Part shown: positions 1 through 10,795 of the stretch, in pieces
How the letters are laid out: each line of letters begins with the position of its first letter
How positions within the stretch are numbered: the stretch's first letter is position 1
Source of the DNA: Patiria miniata
Taxonomy: Eukaryota > Echinodermata > Asteroidea > Valvatida > Asterinidae
Length of the DNA stretch: 64,000 bases
Assembly: GCF_015706575.1 (NCBI RefSeq)
Contig: NW_024037058.1
Span: 2,163,754-2,227,753 of the forward strand
Direction: 5' to 3'
The notes under the pieces: model-generated
What the model was told of the DNA's origin: nothing
The model's input: the letters and a program-made list of their open reading frames with translations, nothing else
The model's database searches: none
Program-made: the position numbers and the translations under genes

Positions 1-231
1 CTTATGTAGTCTGGCACACGGTAACAGTTATAACGCTTGCACGCACGTGGAAAGCTGAAGCGCAGGCTAGGCGAAGATGCTACGTACGTACGTTCAATGC
101 AACCATTACCAGTGTGTTCATTCGATCGTGCGTACATTTATATGCGTTCGTTTCACGGAACCCACTGCGGCAGAAACTCAAGGGTTTGATAAGGTAACAA
201 ATTTAAATTAATTAGAATAGAAAACACATCA

Positions 232-378
232 AAATGGGCGGCCTCGAGCCGGCCTCGACCGATTCGCCGAGGCCGGAAGGCTCCGAGGCCGAGGCCAAGG
301 CCGAGGCCTTGCACTCCAAGGCCAAGGCCATGAAAATCGGCCTCCAGGCCGAGGCCGGCCTCGAGACCTCCAACACTG
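232..378. mobile_element. hAT-like MITE end with GAGGCC hexamer array
   Basis: Positions 236-370 are a dense, partly palindromic array of GGCCGA/GAGGCC hexamers. The array ends in GAGACCTCCAACACTG at 378. This terminus is nearly the reverse complement of the left end of the element at 27929 (CAGTGTTGTAGGTCTC). The left end of this copy is not recognised, so it is probably truncated. The array creates a spurious low-complexity open frame (GLGLG repeats) on the minus strand. Confidence 0.55.
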
Positions 379-905
379 TCGACCACGCCTAGGTTGTAAG
401 CGGTTGCGGAAAGTCTACGAGGGAATCGAATAACACGTTTTTGGTTAAAAACTTTATGACAGATCTATTTAATGTGGGGTGTAACGTATACATTTTGTAT
501 CTAATAAAAACCAAACAACTCGCACGGCACAATAAGCACACAGATGAGGTAAAATAATCTAGGTTTTTTGGTTGCACTGTAACAACTGCGGAGTGCTCAC
601 TGCAGGTGGGAAGACTGAAGCATGGCTAACCGTGTGCGGTATGTCCCTTTGTCCTTGAGCCGCCCATCCCTGACCAACGACTGAGGGTTGCGGGCTTGGC
701 CTGCCGCCTCAGAGGGGTTGCCAACTGGGCCCATCTGGTGGTTGGCAGACAGGGCCGATAATGAAGCCGAGTCAGACTGAAAGGCTTGCAAAAAACCTGC
801 CCTAGAAATCGGATCCTCACCCCTGGAGCGTTTGTCCCGGTGGAATCGATCTGAGGAGTCGTCCGAGTCTGAGGTATAATGTTGTGGTCGACGACCCACC
901 TTATT

Positions 906-945
906 AGCTGTTTCGGTGACTCACCGAAACAGCTATTGTTTTCGT

Positions 946-976
<31 letters not shown>

Positions 977-1689
977 CCCCCCCCTCCTTTTTCAGACTTT
1001 TTCTCCATAGGTTTAACACACGTTTCTTCCACCAGTCCACTTTGCCACTTTTTCAAATCCGATTGATTTCAGACTTGATACATACTCAGACCACCACCCA
1101 CAGATGGTCCTAGAAGAAATTCGTGACCGTGACGTCATCAGGTGTCGGGTTACGTCACATTAAAGATGCATTTTTCCCCATATGTTTTGTACACGTTTTA
1201 AAACACTCCACTTTGGCCTCTTCGTAAATCCGAACGACCTCAGACTTGATACATACTTAGACCACTACCCACAGATGGTCCTAGAAGAAATTTGTGATCG
1301 TGACGTCATCAGGTGTTGGATTACGTCACATTAAAGATGTATTTTTCCCCATAGGGTTTGTACACGTTTTAAAACATTCTACTTTGGCACTTTCGTAAAT
1401 CTGATCGACGTTAGACTTGGTACACACTTAGACTACCACCTACAGATGGTCCTAGAAGAAATTCGTGATCGTGACATCATCAGGTGTAAGGTTACTTCAC
1501 ATTTAAGATGCATTTTTCCCCATAGGGTTTGTACACGTTTTTCTTCAAATCATACTTTGGCACTATATGTCTGATTGACTTTTCACTTGGCAGATGACAT
1601 TCGAAGTGACTTCATCAAGTGTTCATCACGTGCACAGAGTATTTCAAATATCCGAAACAGCTTGTGTTTGTCCACAAACACATTTCTAG
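906..1689 (+). mobile_element. Helitron/Helentron-like non-autonomous element (family 1)
   Basis: The left end is a hairpin, 906-934, with arms AGCTGTTTCGG and CCGAAACAGCT, followed by a long T tract. The right end repeats the arm (CCGAAACAGC at 1652), then has the hairpin GTGTTTGTCCACAAACAC (1664-1681), four bases, and CTAG followed by T. A 3' hairpin just before CTAG/T is typical of Helitrons. Subterminal inverted repeats plus an internal tandem array are typical of the HINE class of Helentrons. There is no coding capacity. It is inserted in a DIRS fossil and serves as the simplest reference copy for the larger arrays at 36-60 kb. Confidence 0.6.
1004..1560 (+). repeat. About 170 bp tandem repeat, three units plus part
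   Basis: Three successive units begin near the motif ttttccccata (1172, 1341, 1513) with spacing of 168-171 bp. Each unit contains gatggtcctagaagaaatt, a TGACGTCA or close variant and gtacacgtttt. The units have diverged by several percent. They form the body of the Helitron-like element at 906-1689. Confidence 0.75.
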
Positions 1690-3236
1690 TTCTTCTTGCT
1701 CTTTTTATTTGAAGTGGCCCTGGGGTATACCCAAGGAAAAGTTGGATGACACTAGGGGCACCGGAACCCCCGAACAACGGATAAAATCCGACAAGGGGGG
1801 TCCCTGAGAGCGAGATAATACGGAGCCCGCCGGTCCACGGTCCCCCAGGCGGCTTGCTCTGCATTGCTCATGTCATTCCTGGCCGTCAGCGCTTTAAGCC
1901 CCATGGGTTGGGTTGGGTGTGAGCGTTGTCCGGTGGCCTGTACAATAGTCCATCCAGGCACTCAGTGGTGTTAGGCACTGTGTTGGGAGGACATGGGTGA
2001 CTCAAGCCCACTGAACTGTGAAGGCTAGTCCCCTCGGGCTGCCCCGTGTTTGGGGATGGGACAGAGGGTGTAGTGAAGCCCGGACCCGAGCCTCATTCAC
2101 CATGTCAACCCTTTTTAGGTTTGGCTCCGGCAGATGAGATAAGTTTGGAGGAACCTTCCCGGAGCACCCCTTTCGTTTGGCTGTTCCGCTTAGGCTGACC
2201 GGAGAAGGCAACCGATGGTTCCCTCATTGGTCAACGGAACTGCCAGAGCCCGCAGCCGGCAGTGGCTGGGGATGCTGGACAGGAGACCGCTGCCGCAATA
2301 ACGATGTAGCGTTAACGGCAGAGTCCCCCGAGAATTTGGTCCATTCTGAGGGAGAGCCAGTTCTCTCCAAACGCTTTATTACTATGCAATATCACACAAC
2401 AAGACGATACAATAACTCTACTATAAATTCTTTAATCAAAATCTTCTCTTAAGTGATAAGGGTAGCAGAAATTGACGAGAAATACAGAGCGTATTTTATG
2501 CACATCCTACCCGACCGGCCGCTAAGAGAAAAGAGGAAGAGCGCAAGGCACTATGGGTAGGACACCAGAGGGCGCTATCGTGTAAACTCTTAGCATAAAT
2601 ACCTGCCGGTTTAGGGAAATATGCATAAGTAGGTTGCTCTACAAGTAAATTGAGTGAAGTAGACCTGGAATTTCCATGAAAACAAATCATGAAGTTGAGC
2701 TGCTTAGTCCTCTCGAGGGTTTACTGATCTTCAGATGCATGTTAAAGTGGTTTTTTTTTTTATCAATACAGAAACAGTGTACTTGGAGACCCAGGCTTAT
2801 TTGCAGTCTTACTTGAAGGTCAACTATTAGGCTGCGTCTGAATCACATTGCTTGGGCCTGAAAAAACATACGCACATATCGAAGCCACTGGTCAATGGCT
2901 GCAGCCACTTCCTACTGACTCAACTTTTATTGCTGACTGTAGCCATGTGATTCGACCGCGGCCTTAGTCATTAGTGAGGAAATCAATGCTTTGTCAAATA
3001 TGGAATACTTTTGTTTAGTTCAGTCATGATTAATGACAAATGGTGGGATGTGGACTTGATACACAATTCTCAATTTAATCATTTGACCAAATTCAGCATT
3101 GGGTTTGAATAGATTTAATGATAAGTTCCACTTTAATTGCATGTGATACCCACTAATTAAAGTGCTAACAAATGCTGTCATTTTCTTTGTAACTAAAGCT
3201 TCAGTTGAGAAAACAAGAGGAAGAAAATATACGTAC

Positions 3237-3417
3237 ATGGTATTTGGGTGGCAACGGTCCATAGTATGGCTTGTCCTTGGAAAGTGGAATATCTTCACCA
3301 ACTCGAACATCATTCCAATGTTCCCAGGCTGGCGGGGGCAGGCCTTTGGTGTAGTATGGGTTGGGGGCCATACTCATTGAATCCAAAGGGTACAATGATT
3401 TGTATTCCTTTGGGTAC
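3237..3417 (-). CDS. IDS: Iduronate-2-sulfatase, exon 6
   Basis: The 181 bp exon completes the split arginine codon and then encodes exactly 60 residues, YPKEYKSLYPLDSMSMAPNP and on to YYGPLPPKYH. Human exon 6 reads [20 protein letters not shown] and on to PYGPIPVDFQ. The acceptor is CCTTAG and the donor GTACGT, with phase 0 exit. The two human N-glycosylation sequons of this region (NIT and NIS) are not conserved here. The exon is intact. Exons 7-9, which carry the Asp-His pair of the second half of the active site, would lie beyond the left edge of the window. Confidence 0.94.
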
Positions 3418-4059
3418 CTAAGGATCAAGAACACAACATACTTCAGCTCTAAGTACTGCTACTGGAAAAAATATTTCTAAAATTCTAGAGCATGTATAAA
3501 ATGCTGTTTTTTGAAGGGGCTGAGTTTGGCTTTTCCCTTAAATAAACCTAGAAAAGACATTACTAATATTTTCAGCTAAATTTTGTTCTCCAATTTGTTC
3601 TTTTCTGTAGTCCTTTTTAGAAGTGACATTATACTGATGTCATTCTTTGATTGTTTAATTTTAAAGAGCAACCAAAACAGAATGTGGTTGACAAGACCAA
3701 TTCCTCAATTCAACATGTAAAATTACCACAGCTGTCCTATTTACACTGGAAATATTTCTCACACAAGGGCCACAGTGAAACAGATTTTCCCTGATTTCCG
3801 AAATACTCATTAAGTATTAATGATATGAATGTGATCCCTAAATCGTCATCAAATGACACGAAAAATAAACAATGTGTGTGATATAGGCATGCATGCACAC
3901 TTGTTCACTCTGTCCCACTGTAATGACAATATTTCCTCACACTGGGTGATTTGATACATTTCTGTCATATGTTGGGGATTAGACGAACATCATTTGGTTC
4001 CCATATGATGTAGCCAGGTTCAATTGACATGGCATATAGCTTGCTGCGACGTCATCGAG

Positions 4060-5395
4060 TTATTGCTACAGCCAATAGGAAGGCAGGCTTAATTGACAGG
4101 TTGAGCATAGTGGCCCAATTGGTTCATACGGCATTTGTGACGGTGTTCCTAGAACAAGAGTGAGGCCCCATGATGGAATTAGATTCTGAGTGGGAGGTTT
4201 CTGGATGAACATCCCACAGAGGATTTGGATTAAAGTTTTGATTGTTAGACACTGAGGAGCCATCAGTACACCCTTTATGATAGAATGTCTGTGTCCAACC
4301 CTTGTGGATCGGGGTATCTGGTGCAAGAGACCGGAATTTGGTGATTTTTTCTCTGATGCAAACAGATCTATATGCGGTCAGTCTATGTGTGCAAAAAAAA
4401 ACGGTGGCACTACCTGGGGTTGCAGTGTCCATTCTGTTGGACGGATGATCCCAATGGACAATGCATTGGTGATACAATTGTACTTGACTGGAAGATGCGT
4501 GGCTATCAATGAAATGTTGAACTTCAGGCACCATTGGAGTAGTTCCCATGTGAGGAGGCAAAGTTGTCCCAACCAAGTGCCTCCCTCGCGATTGATGTTT
4601 GAAACAACTGTGGTGTTGTGGCATTTATCAAGACCATCCAAATCTGAATGCTTGGTTAGAAATATTTGAGAGCATTGAAAACTGCCTGCAGCTCTAGGAC
4701 ATTGATGTGCCAAGCTTGTTGATGTTGGAGCCACATCCTGCTATTTGACGAGAAGCAAATGTGGCTCCCCAGCCTGACCGAGAGGCATCTGTGGTTAGGA
4801 CTTTTGTTGGTAGCCGTTTTGGGAATTTTAGGCTGCTTGTCAATTTGACAGGATCTAGCCACCATAGAAGGTGTGGCTGTAGGTAGACAACATGGTACCA
4901 TGAGGCTGATTGGGATATGTCTCAGTTGATAGTGAGCAAGGAGGTGGAGTTGAAGTGGGCGCATGTGAAGTCGACAATAAGCCACCAGGTCCACCATACT
5001 TGCCATTAATCCCAGTAGTTTTAGCCATGCTGCTGCTGGGACCACAATTTTTTTGAGTAACAATGTTACACATTGTTGGAGTTTTGGGTGCGTATATCTG
5101 TAGGGAAGGCAGTTCTTGTTGTGAGATTATCACTACTCCCAGGAAAGTTGGGGTCCGTGTGGGAGTTGGTTGCGACTTCGTTTCGTTGATGAGGAATCCA
5201 AGTTGAGTCGCCATACGCAAGGTCAAATTGAATGCTTTGCTGACTTACTGCTTTGACCGACCGACCACCAGCCAATTGTCCAGATACATGAACACCATGA
5301 TATTCTGTCTGTAGAGGGCAGCACCTAAGGCTTTCGCAATCCCTAGACCCAGGGAGATGTTGAATGCCCAAATAGAAGGGCTGCAAACTCGCTTT
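4060..5395 (-). mobile_element. DIRS-type retroelement fossil, pol fragment
   Basis: Minus-strand translations resemble the reverse transcriptase to RNase H region of the full DIRS copy (for example LKLLGLMASMVDLVAYCRLH and HINVLELQAVFNAL). They extend toward the start of the recombinase region near 4130. The copy is broken at many places and has lost both ends. It is more diverged than the copies at 14.6 and 30.4 kb and therefore probably older. Confidence 0.75.
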
Positions 5396-5835
5396 TTTTG
5401 GTAATTTTATTTATCGTTCTTTTAGCAATTTATTTTTCTTAGTTTAATTTAATGTATTTAATTTAATCTAATTTAGTTTTAAAGGGAATGTACAACATTT
5501 GCTTTTGCTGCAATTTTCAGAAATAAATGGATAAGGAGGATTAGCATGCTATAGCAGATATTGCTAAACAGACTTGTTTCAAGTTTTGGGCTTGTAGATG
5601 CTAGAAAAACCAAGAAAACCAATCATGTTCTCGTAGAGCCTAGGCCATGGCCACATTTCTCTCTTCTACCTGGTCTACAAATGGGGTGGGCATGATTTTG
5701 GTATGGTTTTGCAGGGAAAAATCCAAGAAACGTTCGGTTACTTTTCACCCGCGAGATTTGGTTACATTAATTAGTAATATTGTTTTTTTCAAATTTTTTT
5801 AATGTTCAAAATATACCGCTCAGCCTCGAACGCAC

Positions 5836-5931
5836 ATTAGCCAATCAGAAGACATATTTTATTGATCATAGTCGATTGGCCAATCACAATCGCGGTAGTG
5901 GAGTGGTCCAGTATATCGCGTCGAAACAACA
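5836..5931 (+). promoter_or_regulatory. Tandem CCAAT-box promoter with YY1-like start motif
   Basis: Two CCAATCA boxes (5841 and 5881) lie 40 bases apart, 50-90 bases upstream of an ATG in the context AACAACATGGCGGCTT. That context fits both a good start and the YY1 element AANATGGCGGC, common in TATA-less promoters. No TATA box is evident. The arrangement suggests a housekeeping-type promoter for the gene that follows. Confidence 0.5.
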
Positions 5932-6304
5932 TGGCGGCTTCCTGTGAGGAAGACATTTCGTCTTCAAGCGACGAAAATACACATGAAATATCGTGTTTTA
6001 TGTGCATTTCCCCGTCAAAAAAGTGCAGAATGACGGCGTTCTCTGGTAAAACATGGACACGCTTCCTAGAGTACGTCATCAAATGGAAAGATTTGGATGG
6101 TCCTAAAGCACAAATTGTGATAGATTTTGCCGCCGACAACTCGGCAGCTGCAGCAGTGGCAGGCCTTCGCACAACTTTGTAGTGCAGCAATACCACAACA
6201 CGGTGGATACCACACGACTTGCTACGCACGATTTACAGATTCTCAGCGCATTGAAAGAACAACGAAAAGCATGAGAAAGAAAGCCGATGCAGCAGCTTCT
6301 ACAG
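5932..6304 (+). pseudogene. Exon 1 of an unnamed zinc-binding-type gene carried by the 4.5 kb element
   Basis: Translation from the ATG at 5932 gives an acidic start (SCEEDISSSSDE), then ISCFMCISPSKKCRMTAFSG and TWTRFLEYVIKWKDLDG. A second open part in another frame reads GGYHTTCYARFTDSQRIERT and continues to MRKKADAAAST at a clean donor (ACAG before GTGAGC). C-x-x-C followed by H-x-x-C suggests a C2HC zinc-binding fold like that of multi-copy invertebrate genes of unknown role. The frame changes once near 6130-6170, so this copy is damaged unless an unseen splice resolves it. It lies antisense to IDS. The function is unknown; the protein could be encoded by the transposon or captured by it. 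Confidence 0.6.
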
Positions 6305-6565
6305 GTGAGCTCAATATTTCTTTAAGCATGTTAAGAAAGCTTAAAACTTCATCATGTAAACAGGTAAACTGAAGTTTTACTAAATTACTGTCGATAATTT
6401 CGATAACAAAACTCAAACTCTGTCGTTGTTGTTGTCCATGTCATGTCATAAGCCCAATCAAGCCAATGTCTAAATCTTGCTGATACTAGTCCTAAAATGA
6501 ATAAACTCTTAATAATCATGAGCATGATTTCAGTAATTTCAAGGACACAAGGAGTAATAATAAGG

Positions 6566-7125
6566 CAGTGGATATTTTGGCAAACCTTTAGTAAACGTTA
6601 GCAGGTTAGTTTGCTGAATATGCACTGAACATGCGCAGTTACTGTTTTTTTGTACTTAAACATTTTCCGTGAACAAATTTTAGTCTGGCTCCATGCCAAT
6701 ATTTTCGTTGTAACCTCGTATTCACAAGATGGGATTCAGACCATTTTATAATTTCGGACTTTATTTCCCTTTTAAAAAAAATCCTCCAGAGCCACAAATC
6801 TGAAAAAGAAAATGTATTACTCTGCAATAAAATGTTTGAGACATGTTAAAATAATAAAAGAAGAATATTCTTATTTATTTGGAGATGGGAAAATTTTTTT
6901 TTAAAATGTGGCGGAGATCGGGATCGAACTTGAGTCATCCCGCTCACTAGTGCTTTTGCTTAACCACTGTACCAAACGTGCTACACAACTTTTGGTGGGA
7001 ATTTAATACATCTTATAATTCAGCCCTATCTTAAAGAGTACAGCGCACTCTGTTGATATGGATTGCCGCCGGCAAACCTTGAGTAAACGTTAGTTTGCCG
7101 TCATTACCTCCGGCAAAATATCCAC
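6566..7125. mobile_element. MITE, CAGTGGATATTTTGGC ends
   Basis: Left CAGTGGATATTTTGGC and right GGCAAAATATCCACT form inverted ends, and a further shared block (aaacct..agtaaacgtta) lies just inside. TAATAATAA is present close to both outer edges and suggests a target duplication of 8-9 bases, as in hAT elements. There is no coding capacity. A tRNA-like stretch lies inside. Confidence 0.55.
6909..6985 (-). repeat. tRNA-like sequence (SINE head)
   Basis: On the minus strand a Pol III A-box-like TGGTACAGTGG is followed 40 bases later by a B-box-like AGTTCGATCCC. It is too degenerate for a real tRNA and is probably a SINE-derived head within the MITE. Confidence 0.4.
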
Positions 7126-7140
7126 TATCTAATAATAACG

Positions 7141-7887
7141 CAGTGGCTATCGTTACGGCAGCCATAACGTATTTCCCATTTTCTATCGTTACGGTAGTAC
7201 TGCAACTTTTATAAAAACATGAGAAGAAAATATAAAATTAGAAGGAAAAAGTGAATTTGAACGTTATGAAATTCGGACTTTATTTCCCTTTTAAAAAAAA
7301 TCCTCCAAAGCCTAGTTAGGCCAAAACAAAAAAGTCTCTGGTTTCTGGTATGGAGCTTGCCCAAAAAGTGGTGCGGCGACGCGGCTTTTTTTTTTTTAAA
7401 CCTAATTTTTTTGCTTCATATGTGTGCTGATGACTGCAAATGGTGCCCGACTAAACTTAGTGCAAATATATGGGAGTCCAGAGAGGCCACATAAAACTTA
7501 TTCTCGACCATAACCCAATCTAAAAACACGTTAAAATTGTGCAGCAGCTGGATTCCAGTCAAACCAGTGAGTTTGGCGGTTTTGAGACATCATCTTTCAT
7601 TGAAAAAAACTTTTTCATTTTGCCGACGTGCATGGCTACGGCGAAGCGCGCGCATACCAGAAACCGGAGACTTTTTTTTTTTGGCCTTAGGTTAGAAAAG
7701 GAAAAAAATTTGAGTGCAAAACTGAGATGCAAACCCGCAACCTTGCGGTGCAAAATCCTACCCTCTATCGACTGAGCTGTCGCACTGCTCGCTAAAACGT
7801 GGGGAAACAAATAATTATATACCTGCGTGCGTATCAAAAAGTATCGTAGAGGGCGCTAAACAACGGCTGCCTTAACAATAGCCACTT
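7141..7887. mobile_element. MITE, CAGTGGCTATCGTTACGG ends
   Basis: The left end AGTGGCTATCGTTACGGCAG pairs with the right end CTGCCTTAACAATAGCCACT, giving an inverted repeat of roughly 24 bp with three mismatches. It directly abuts the preceding MITE, whose ends share CAGTGG-TAT, so the two may be related. The block ttcggactttatttccc is present in both (6747 and 7272). Confidence 0.6.
7715..7790 (-). repeat. tRNA-like sequence (SINE head)
   Basis: The minus strand reads ACAGCTCAGTCGATAGAGGG, an A-box as in lysine-type tRNAs, and then GGTTGCGGGTTTGCATC at B-box distance. It is degenerate and lies inside the MITE at 7141-7887. Confidence 0.4.
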
Positions 7888-7969
7888 CGTAAGTTACTTT
7901 CTAACTAGGGTTGTGACCATGTAATAAATTAAAGAACATGAACAGTGAGTAGGCCTATTCGATTGCAGG

Positions 7970-8830
7970 TCAACTCGCACCCTGACCGACTCGCCCCTTA
8001 CCGACTCGCCCCCTGACCGACCCTTACAAGCTCGCCCCTTACAAGCTCGCCCCCTGGTTGACTCGCCTCCTAGCTGACTCGCCAACTCGCCTCCTAGCCG
8101 ACTCGCCTTCAGACTGACTCGCCCCCTGACCGACTCGCCCCCTAGAAAATTATGCACCGTACGGGGACATCGTGAAAAAAAATTATATGTGTTGGGAAAC
8201 AACTTAGCACAGCTTTACCGATATAGTGCAGCATGATTTTTCGCAGAGTGCCCATGGCGCGGCACACTGCCCGCGTTGGGCCTGTGCACGTAGCATTCAC
8301 GGTGACTGCCGGCATGCGGAAGGTATCATTCACCGTTTGTTGACATAACTTGTTAATCTCGACTCTGGGTCCTCAGTTTCATTAAAAAATATTTTTAGAA
8401 TAAATGAGGTAGGGCCTACATGTATGTTTTTTGGGGTATTTTTGGTTTAGTGGTGTTCTTATCAAACATACTGAACGGTTTTGAAAAAGTTATAAAAGAG
8501 GCTCGTAATGGAACTTTCAAAACCAGGGCAGAACCAAATATTGAATTGGGCATCCCGGCAATCGTAAAAGTTCAATCCCAAAACTAAGGTAAATGAAGCT
8601 GATTTGCTGGACCCTCTGTGTTACCCTCCACTGTCTTTATTATTTTTTTTTCACGATGTCCCCGTATGGTGCATCATTTTCCAGGGGGCGTGTCGGTCAG
8701 GGGGCGAGTCAGTCAGGGGGCGAGTTGGCGAGGGGGCGAGTCGGCTAGGAGGTGAGTCGGACAGGGTGCTAGCTTGTAAGTGGCAAGGTCGGTCAGGGGG
8801 CGAGTCGGTAAGGGGCGAGTCACTCGTACT
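7970..8830. mobile_element. Long inverted-repeat element with GACTCGCC arrays
   Basis: Two arms of about 200 bp (7970-8183 and 8642-8830) are inverted copies. The outer part of each is an irregular 16-18 bp array (GACTCGCCCCCTGACC and variants). The inner 45 bp (aaaattatgcaccgtacgggg and then catcgtgaaaaaaaa) match at about 90 percent. A unique centre of about 450 bp separates them. It sits in the intron of the zinc-binding-type gene just before its second exon and could fold into a long hairpin RNA. Confidence 0.7.
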
Positions 8831-8906
8831 CGTAAGTCGTTCATGTACATGTATCATGCAACCATGATTTTTTCTTATTGTTTTCTTTCTTGTGTTTATT
8901 TTGTAG

Positions 8907-9133
8907 AAAAAACAGCAACCACATCACAACTTGATGATGAACACAACATTGGTGAAAGTCCTCAACCAGCCAGAAAGAGAAGAGCTCTTCGTTCCAGCAT
9001 GGGCAGACCTCCAGTGCCTGCAAGGTCAAATTCCCTGATTAAGCAGAAAAATTTTCTTCAAATTACTTCCAGCATGTACATTTTAAACAAATTAAGCTCT
9101 ATTTATAAGGGCGTGATCACTGGATCTGCATAA
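8907..9133 (+). pseudogene. Exon 2 of the unnamed zinc-binding-type gene
   Basis: A strong acceptor (TTTATTTTGTAG) opens an exon that continues the second frame of exon 1 in phase 1. It reads EKTATTSQLDDEHNIGESPQ, then a basic stretch ARKRRALRSSMGRPPVPARS. The KRRALRSSMGRPP block resembles an AT-hook or nuclear basic motif. After about 9040 the translation loses character and stops at 9131, so the downstream domain is probably missing or lies in unrecognised exons. AATAAA occurs at 9840 and 9869. The intron (6305-8906) contains three inserted repeats. Confidence 0.55.
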
Positions 9134-9487
9134 AATTTGTAGATAAAAGGAAGCCATACATGTATCTTTTCTGTGGAATACATAAGTCAATTAAATTAAG
9201 TCTCTGACATTGTGACATCTTAAATTATATTATCATAAATTCAGTACAGCAGTGGTTTTATCAGAATTGTCTTTGTCATCCCTCAAAAGTTGTTTGTTAC
9301 TGACTTCCTAATGTTGCATTCATTGCTCGTAATCTCGTTTGTAAGGTTTAAGATTCGTAGAAATGAGAAACCATTTAACTTTAGCCACAATATACCTGTG
9401 GGGGAGAGGGCAAAACAAAGTTTCACAAATATTAATTTCAAAATGGTACAAATTAGAAACGAAATCTTGGCAACCAGATAAAAATAG

Positions 9488-9602
9488 GCTTGGAGCAACT
9501 GACATTGCGGGGTAACTACCTGGTATGTTATGACGTCACTTGATGTTGATCATGCTATCGTGTTATTTTTTTGTTATTCACCTGCAATTGATGCTCCAAG
9601 CA
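9488..9602. mobile_element. Small MITE, GCTTGGAGCA ends
   Basis: GCTTGGAGCAACTGA at the left and GATGCTCCAAGC at the right form short inverted ends around about 90 bp that include a TGACGTCA. There are no coding features. Confidence 0.45.
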
Positions 9603-10589
9603 AGTTTTAACTTGTTCTCATCATTATTTTTAATTATACATTAAAATCAGCATTAAGCTGTTTGATATTTTTTATGGGTATAGACCAGCAAGAACCTGTA
9701 TTTATCACATAATACATGAACTGCACATTACTTGCACATTGTAAAAGCTTTGTTGACTTGTTATGTCAAGTAAAAACCATAACTCCCTTGAGCGTGTACA
9801 AAATGTATTGAAAATGGAGAATTTGGGATTATTATGGTTAATAAAAAAGTGTACAATAAGTATTTTAAAATAAATTGCATTCGTTCTGTGTTATTTGAGT
9901 TGTGATTTTCTTTTTATTTAATAACGTGTAGTTGGTGTATGTTGCGGGTTTGAGCAAGCGGTTCTCAGTAGTGTACAACATTACCACTTGTGAAAAGTAG
10001 TATGTTGTTCCTGGTACTATGGGCTTTCATTTCCTACCCTTTTCCCTCCCACCCCAGATGTAGACCACTGAATCAAAAAACAAGAGGCGTATTGATCCCA
10101 TGGCCCATAGTCTATTGTAGTCTGGTTCCCTGACCCCAATTAAGATGAAACGGAGCAATTATAGACTTTGGGAAATTGAAAGGTCAGAGAATCAGTCTAG
10201 CAGGCTTGTACCCCTTCACAGCCTGGTGTGTAATCAATTGCAAAGAGCAGAAATGCAGAATAACTAAATATGCAAATGTAGGAGCAGTTTTTGAGAAAAA
10301 AAAGGCTAGTTTTCTCCAACGCTGGTCGGCCGACCATTGTTGGAAAAATACAATTTTTCTTAAAAATGTCAGCACACTAGGAGCCACGATTTTACAGGAT
10401 GCCTAAGACTGTCATTCCCTAACAATCCAGTAAGGTGTTTCGTGATAATTTGATCATTTTTATCGTTGATACATGTATTTGCAAATGTTGTATTTTCCCT
10501 TTAATACATGTACATGCACTCAGTTTGTTTTTGAGGTTTCTTTGAAGATTTTAATTTTAATTTTGTTTATTTAATTTAATTGGATTGAT

Positions 10590-10795
10590 TTAATGTAATT
10601 TAATTTTTGAGTGTGTGAACCTTTTAGTCAGGAGAGCCCCTTGACAGAGACTTTGTCTCTTTTGGGAAATCCTTCGGGAGCTGTTAGGTTTTTTTGGTTT
10701 TCTGTTATTGTCCTTTAATTTGTAGGTATTGGTTTTTACTGTTTATCCCGAGAAATATAGTAAATGTAAATGTAAATGTTTCTGTAATTTCCAAA
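10590..10795 (+). mobile_element. LINE 3' end (CR1/L2-like tail)
   Basis: The untranslated block contains gacagagactttgtctc and atccttcgggagctg, and it ends in repeated TAAATG units (10772-10790). Short microsatellite tails of this type are usual for CR1/L2-clade LINEs. Only the last 200 bases are present, as in a typical 5'-truncated copy. Clade assignment is an inference. Confidence 0.5.

Larger units (their letters stand above)
597..2668 (-). mobile_element. DIRS-type retroelement fossil, 5' part
   Basis: A broken minus-strand fragment. Its outer end (about 2530-2668) matches the inverted terminal repeat of the DIRS copy at 21345-21499, sharing gaggaag, gagggcgct, aaatatgcata and gtgaagtagac blocks. 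Inward lie leader sequence (about 1700-2450) and a gag-like piece (597-899) rich in Ser, Asp and Arg. A Helitron-like element (906-1689) is inserted in it. The rest of the retroelement is missing or beyond the left edge. Clearly an old, incomplete copy. Confidence 0.6.
1..3236 (-). other. IDS: IDS intron 6 (part)
   Basis: This non-coding part of the IDS gene lies downstream of exon 6. It holds a hexamer MITE end, a DIRS 5' fragment and a Helitron-like element, listed separately. The stretch 2669-3236 shows no gene or repeat I can recognise. The bases 379-596 are likewise unassigned. Confidence 0.8.
5638..10117. mobile_element. 4.5 kb TIR element carrying a spliced gene
   Basis: This segment interrupts the MITE at 5479-10504. 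Its two ends form an imperfect inverted repeat of about 60 bp. The left end has TAGGCCATGG, GGTCTACAAATGGGGTGGG, and the complement of the right end has GGGCCATGG, GGTCTACATCTGGGGTGGG. GTAG occurs at both junctions and may be the target duplication. Inside are a promoter-like region, a two-exon gene on the plus strand and several smaller MITEs. I recognise no transposase. The superfamily is unknown to me. Confidence 0.65.
5479..10504. mobile_element. TTAA-flanked MITE split by a 4.5 kb insertion
   Basis: The left half (5479 to about 5637) begins TTAAAGGGAATGTACA. The right half (about 10118-10504) ends with ATTTTCCCTTTAA. Aligned to the uninterrupted copy at 54623-55165, the two halves abut exactly at GTAG followed by TCTGGTTCCC. 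The TTAA target and the GGGAATGTACA ends suggest a piggyBac-like non-autonomous family; that class is an inference. Other copies lie at 48257-48484, 54623-55165 and about 62430-62860. Confidence 0.8.

Noticed and set aside
153-386. Open frame of 77 residues full of Gly-Leu repeats
   Set aside because: It is a by-product of the GAGGCC hexamer array and has no protein-like composition.
8604-8867. Gly-Glu-Ser-Val-Arg repeat protein
   Set aside because: Produced by the GACTCGCC array in the right arm of the inverted-repeat element.
6305-8906. Retained third exon between the two exons of the zinc-binding-type gene
   Set aside because: The interval is fully occupied by MITEs and tRNA-like repeats, and no open stretch with splice sites and similar composition was found.
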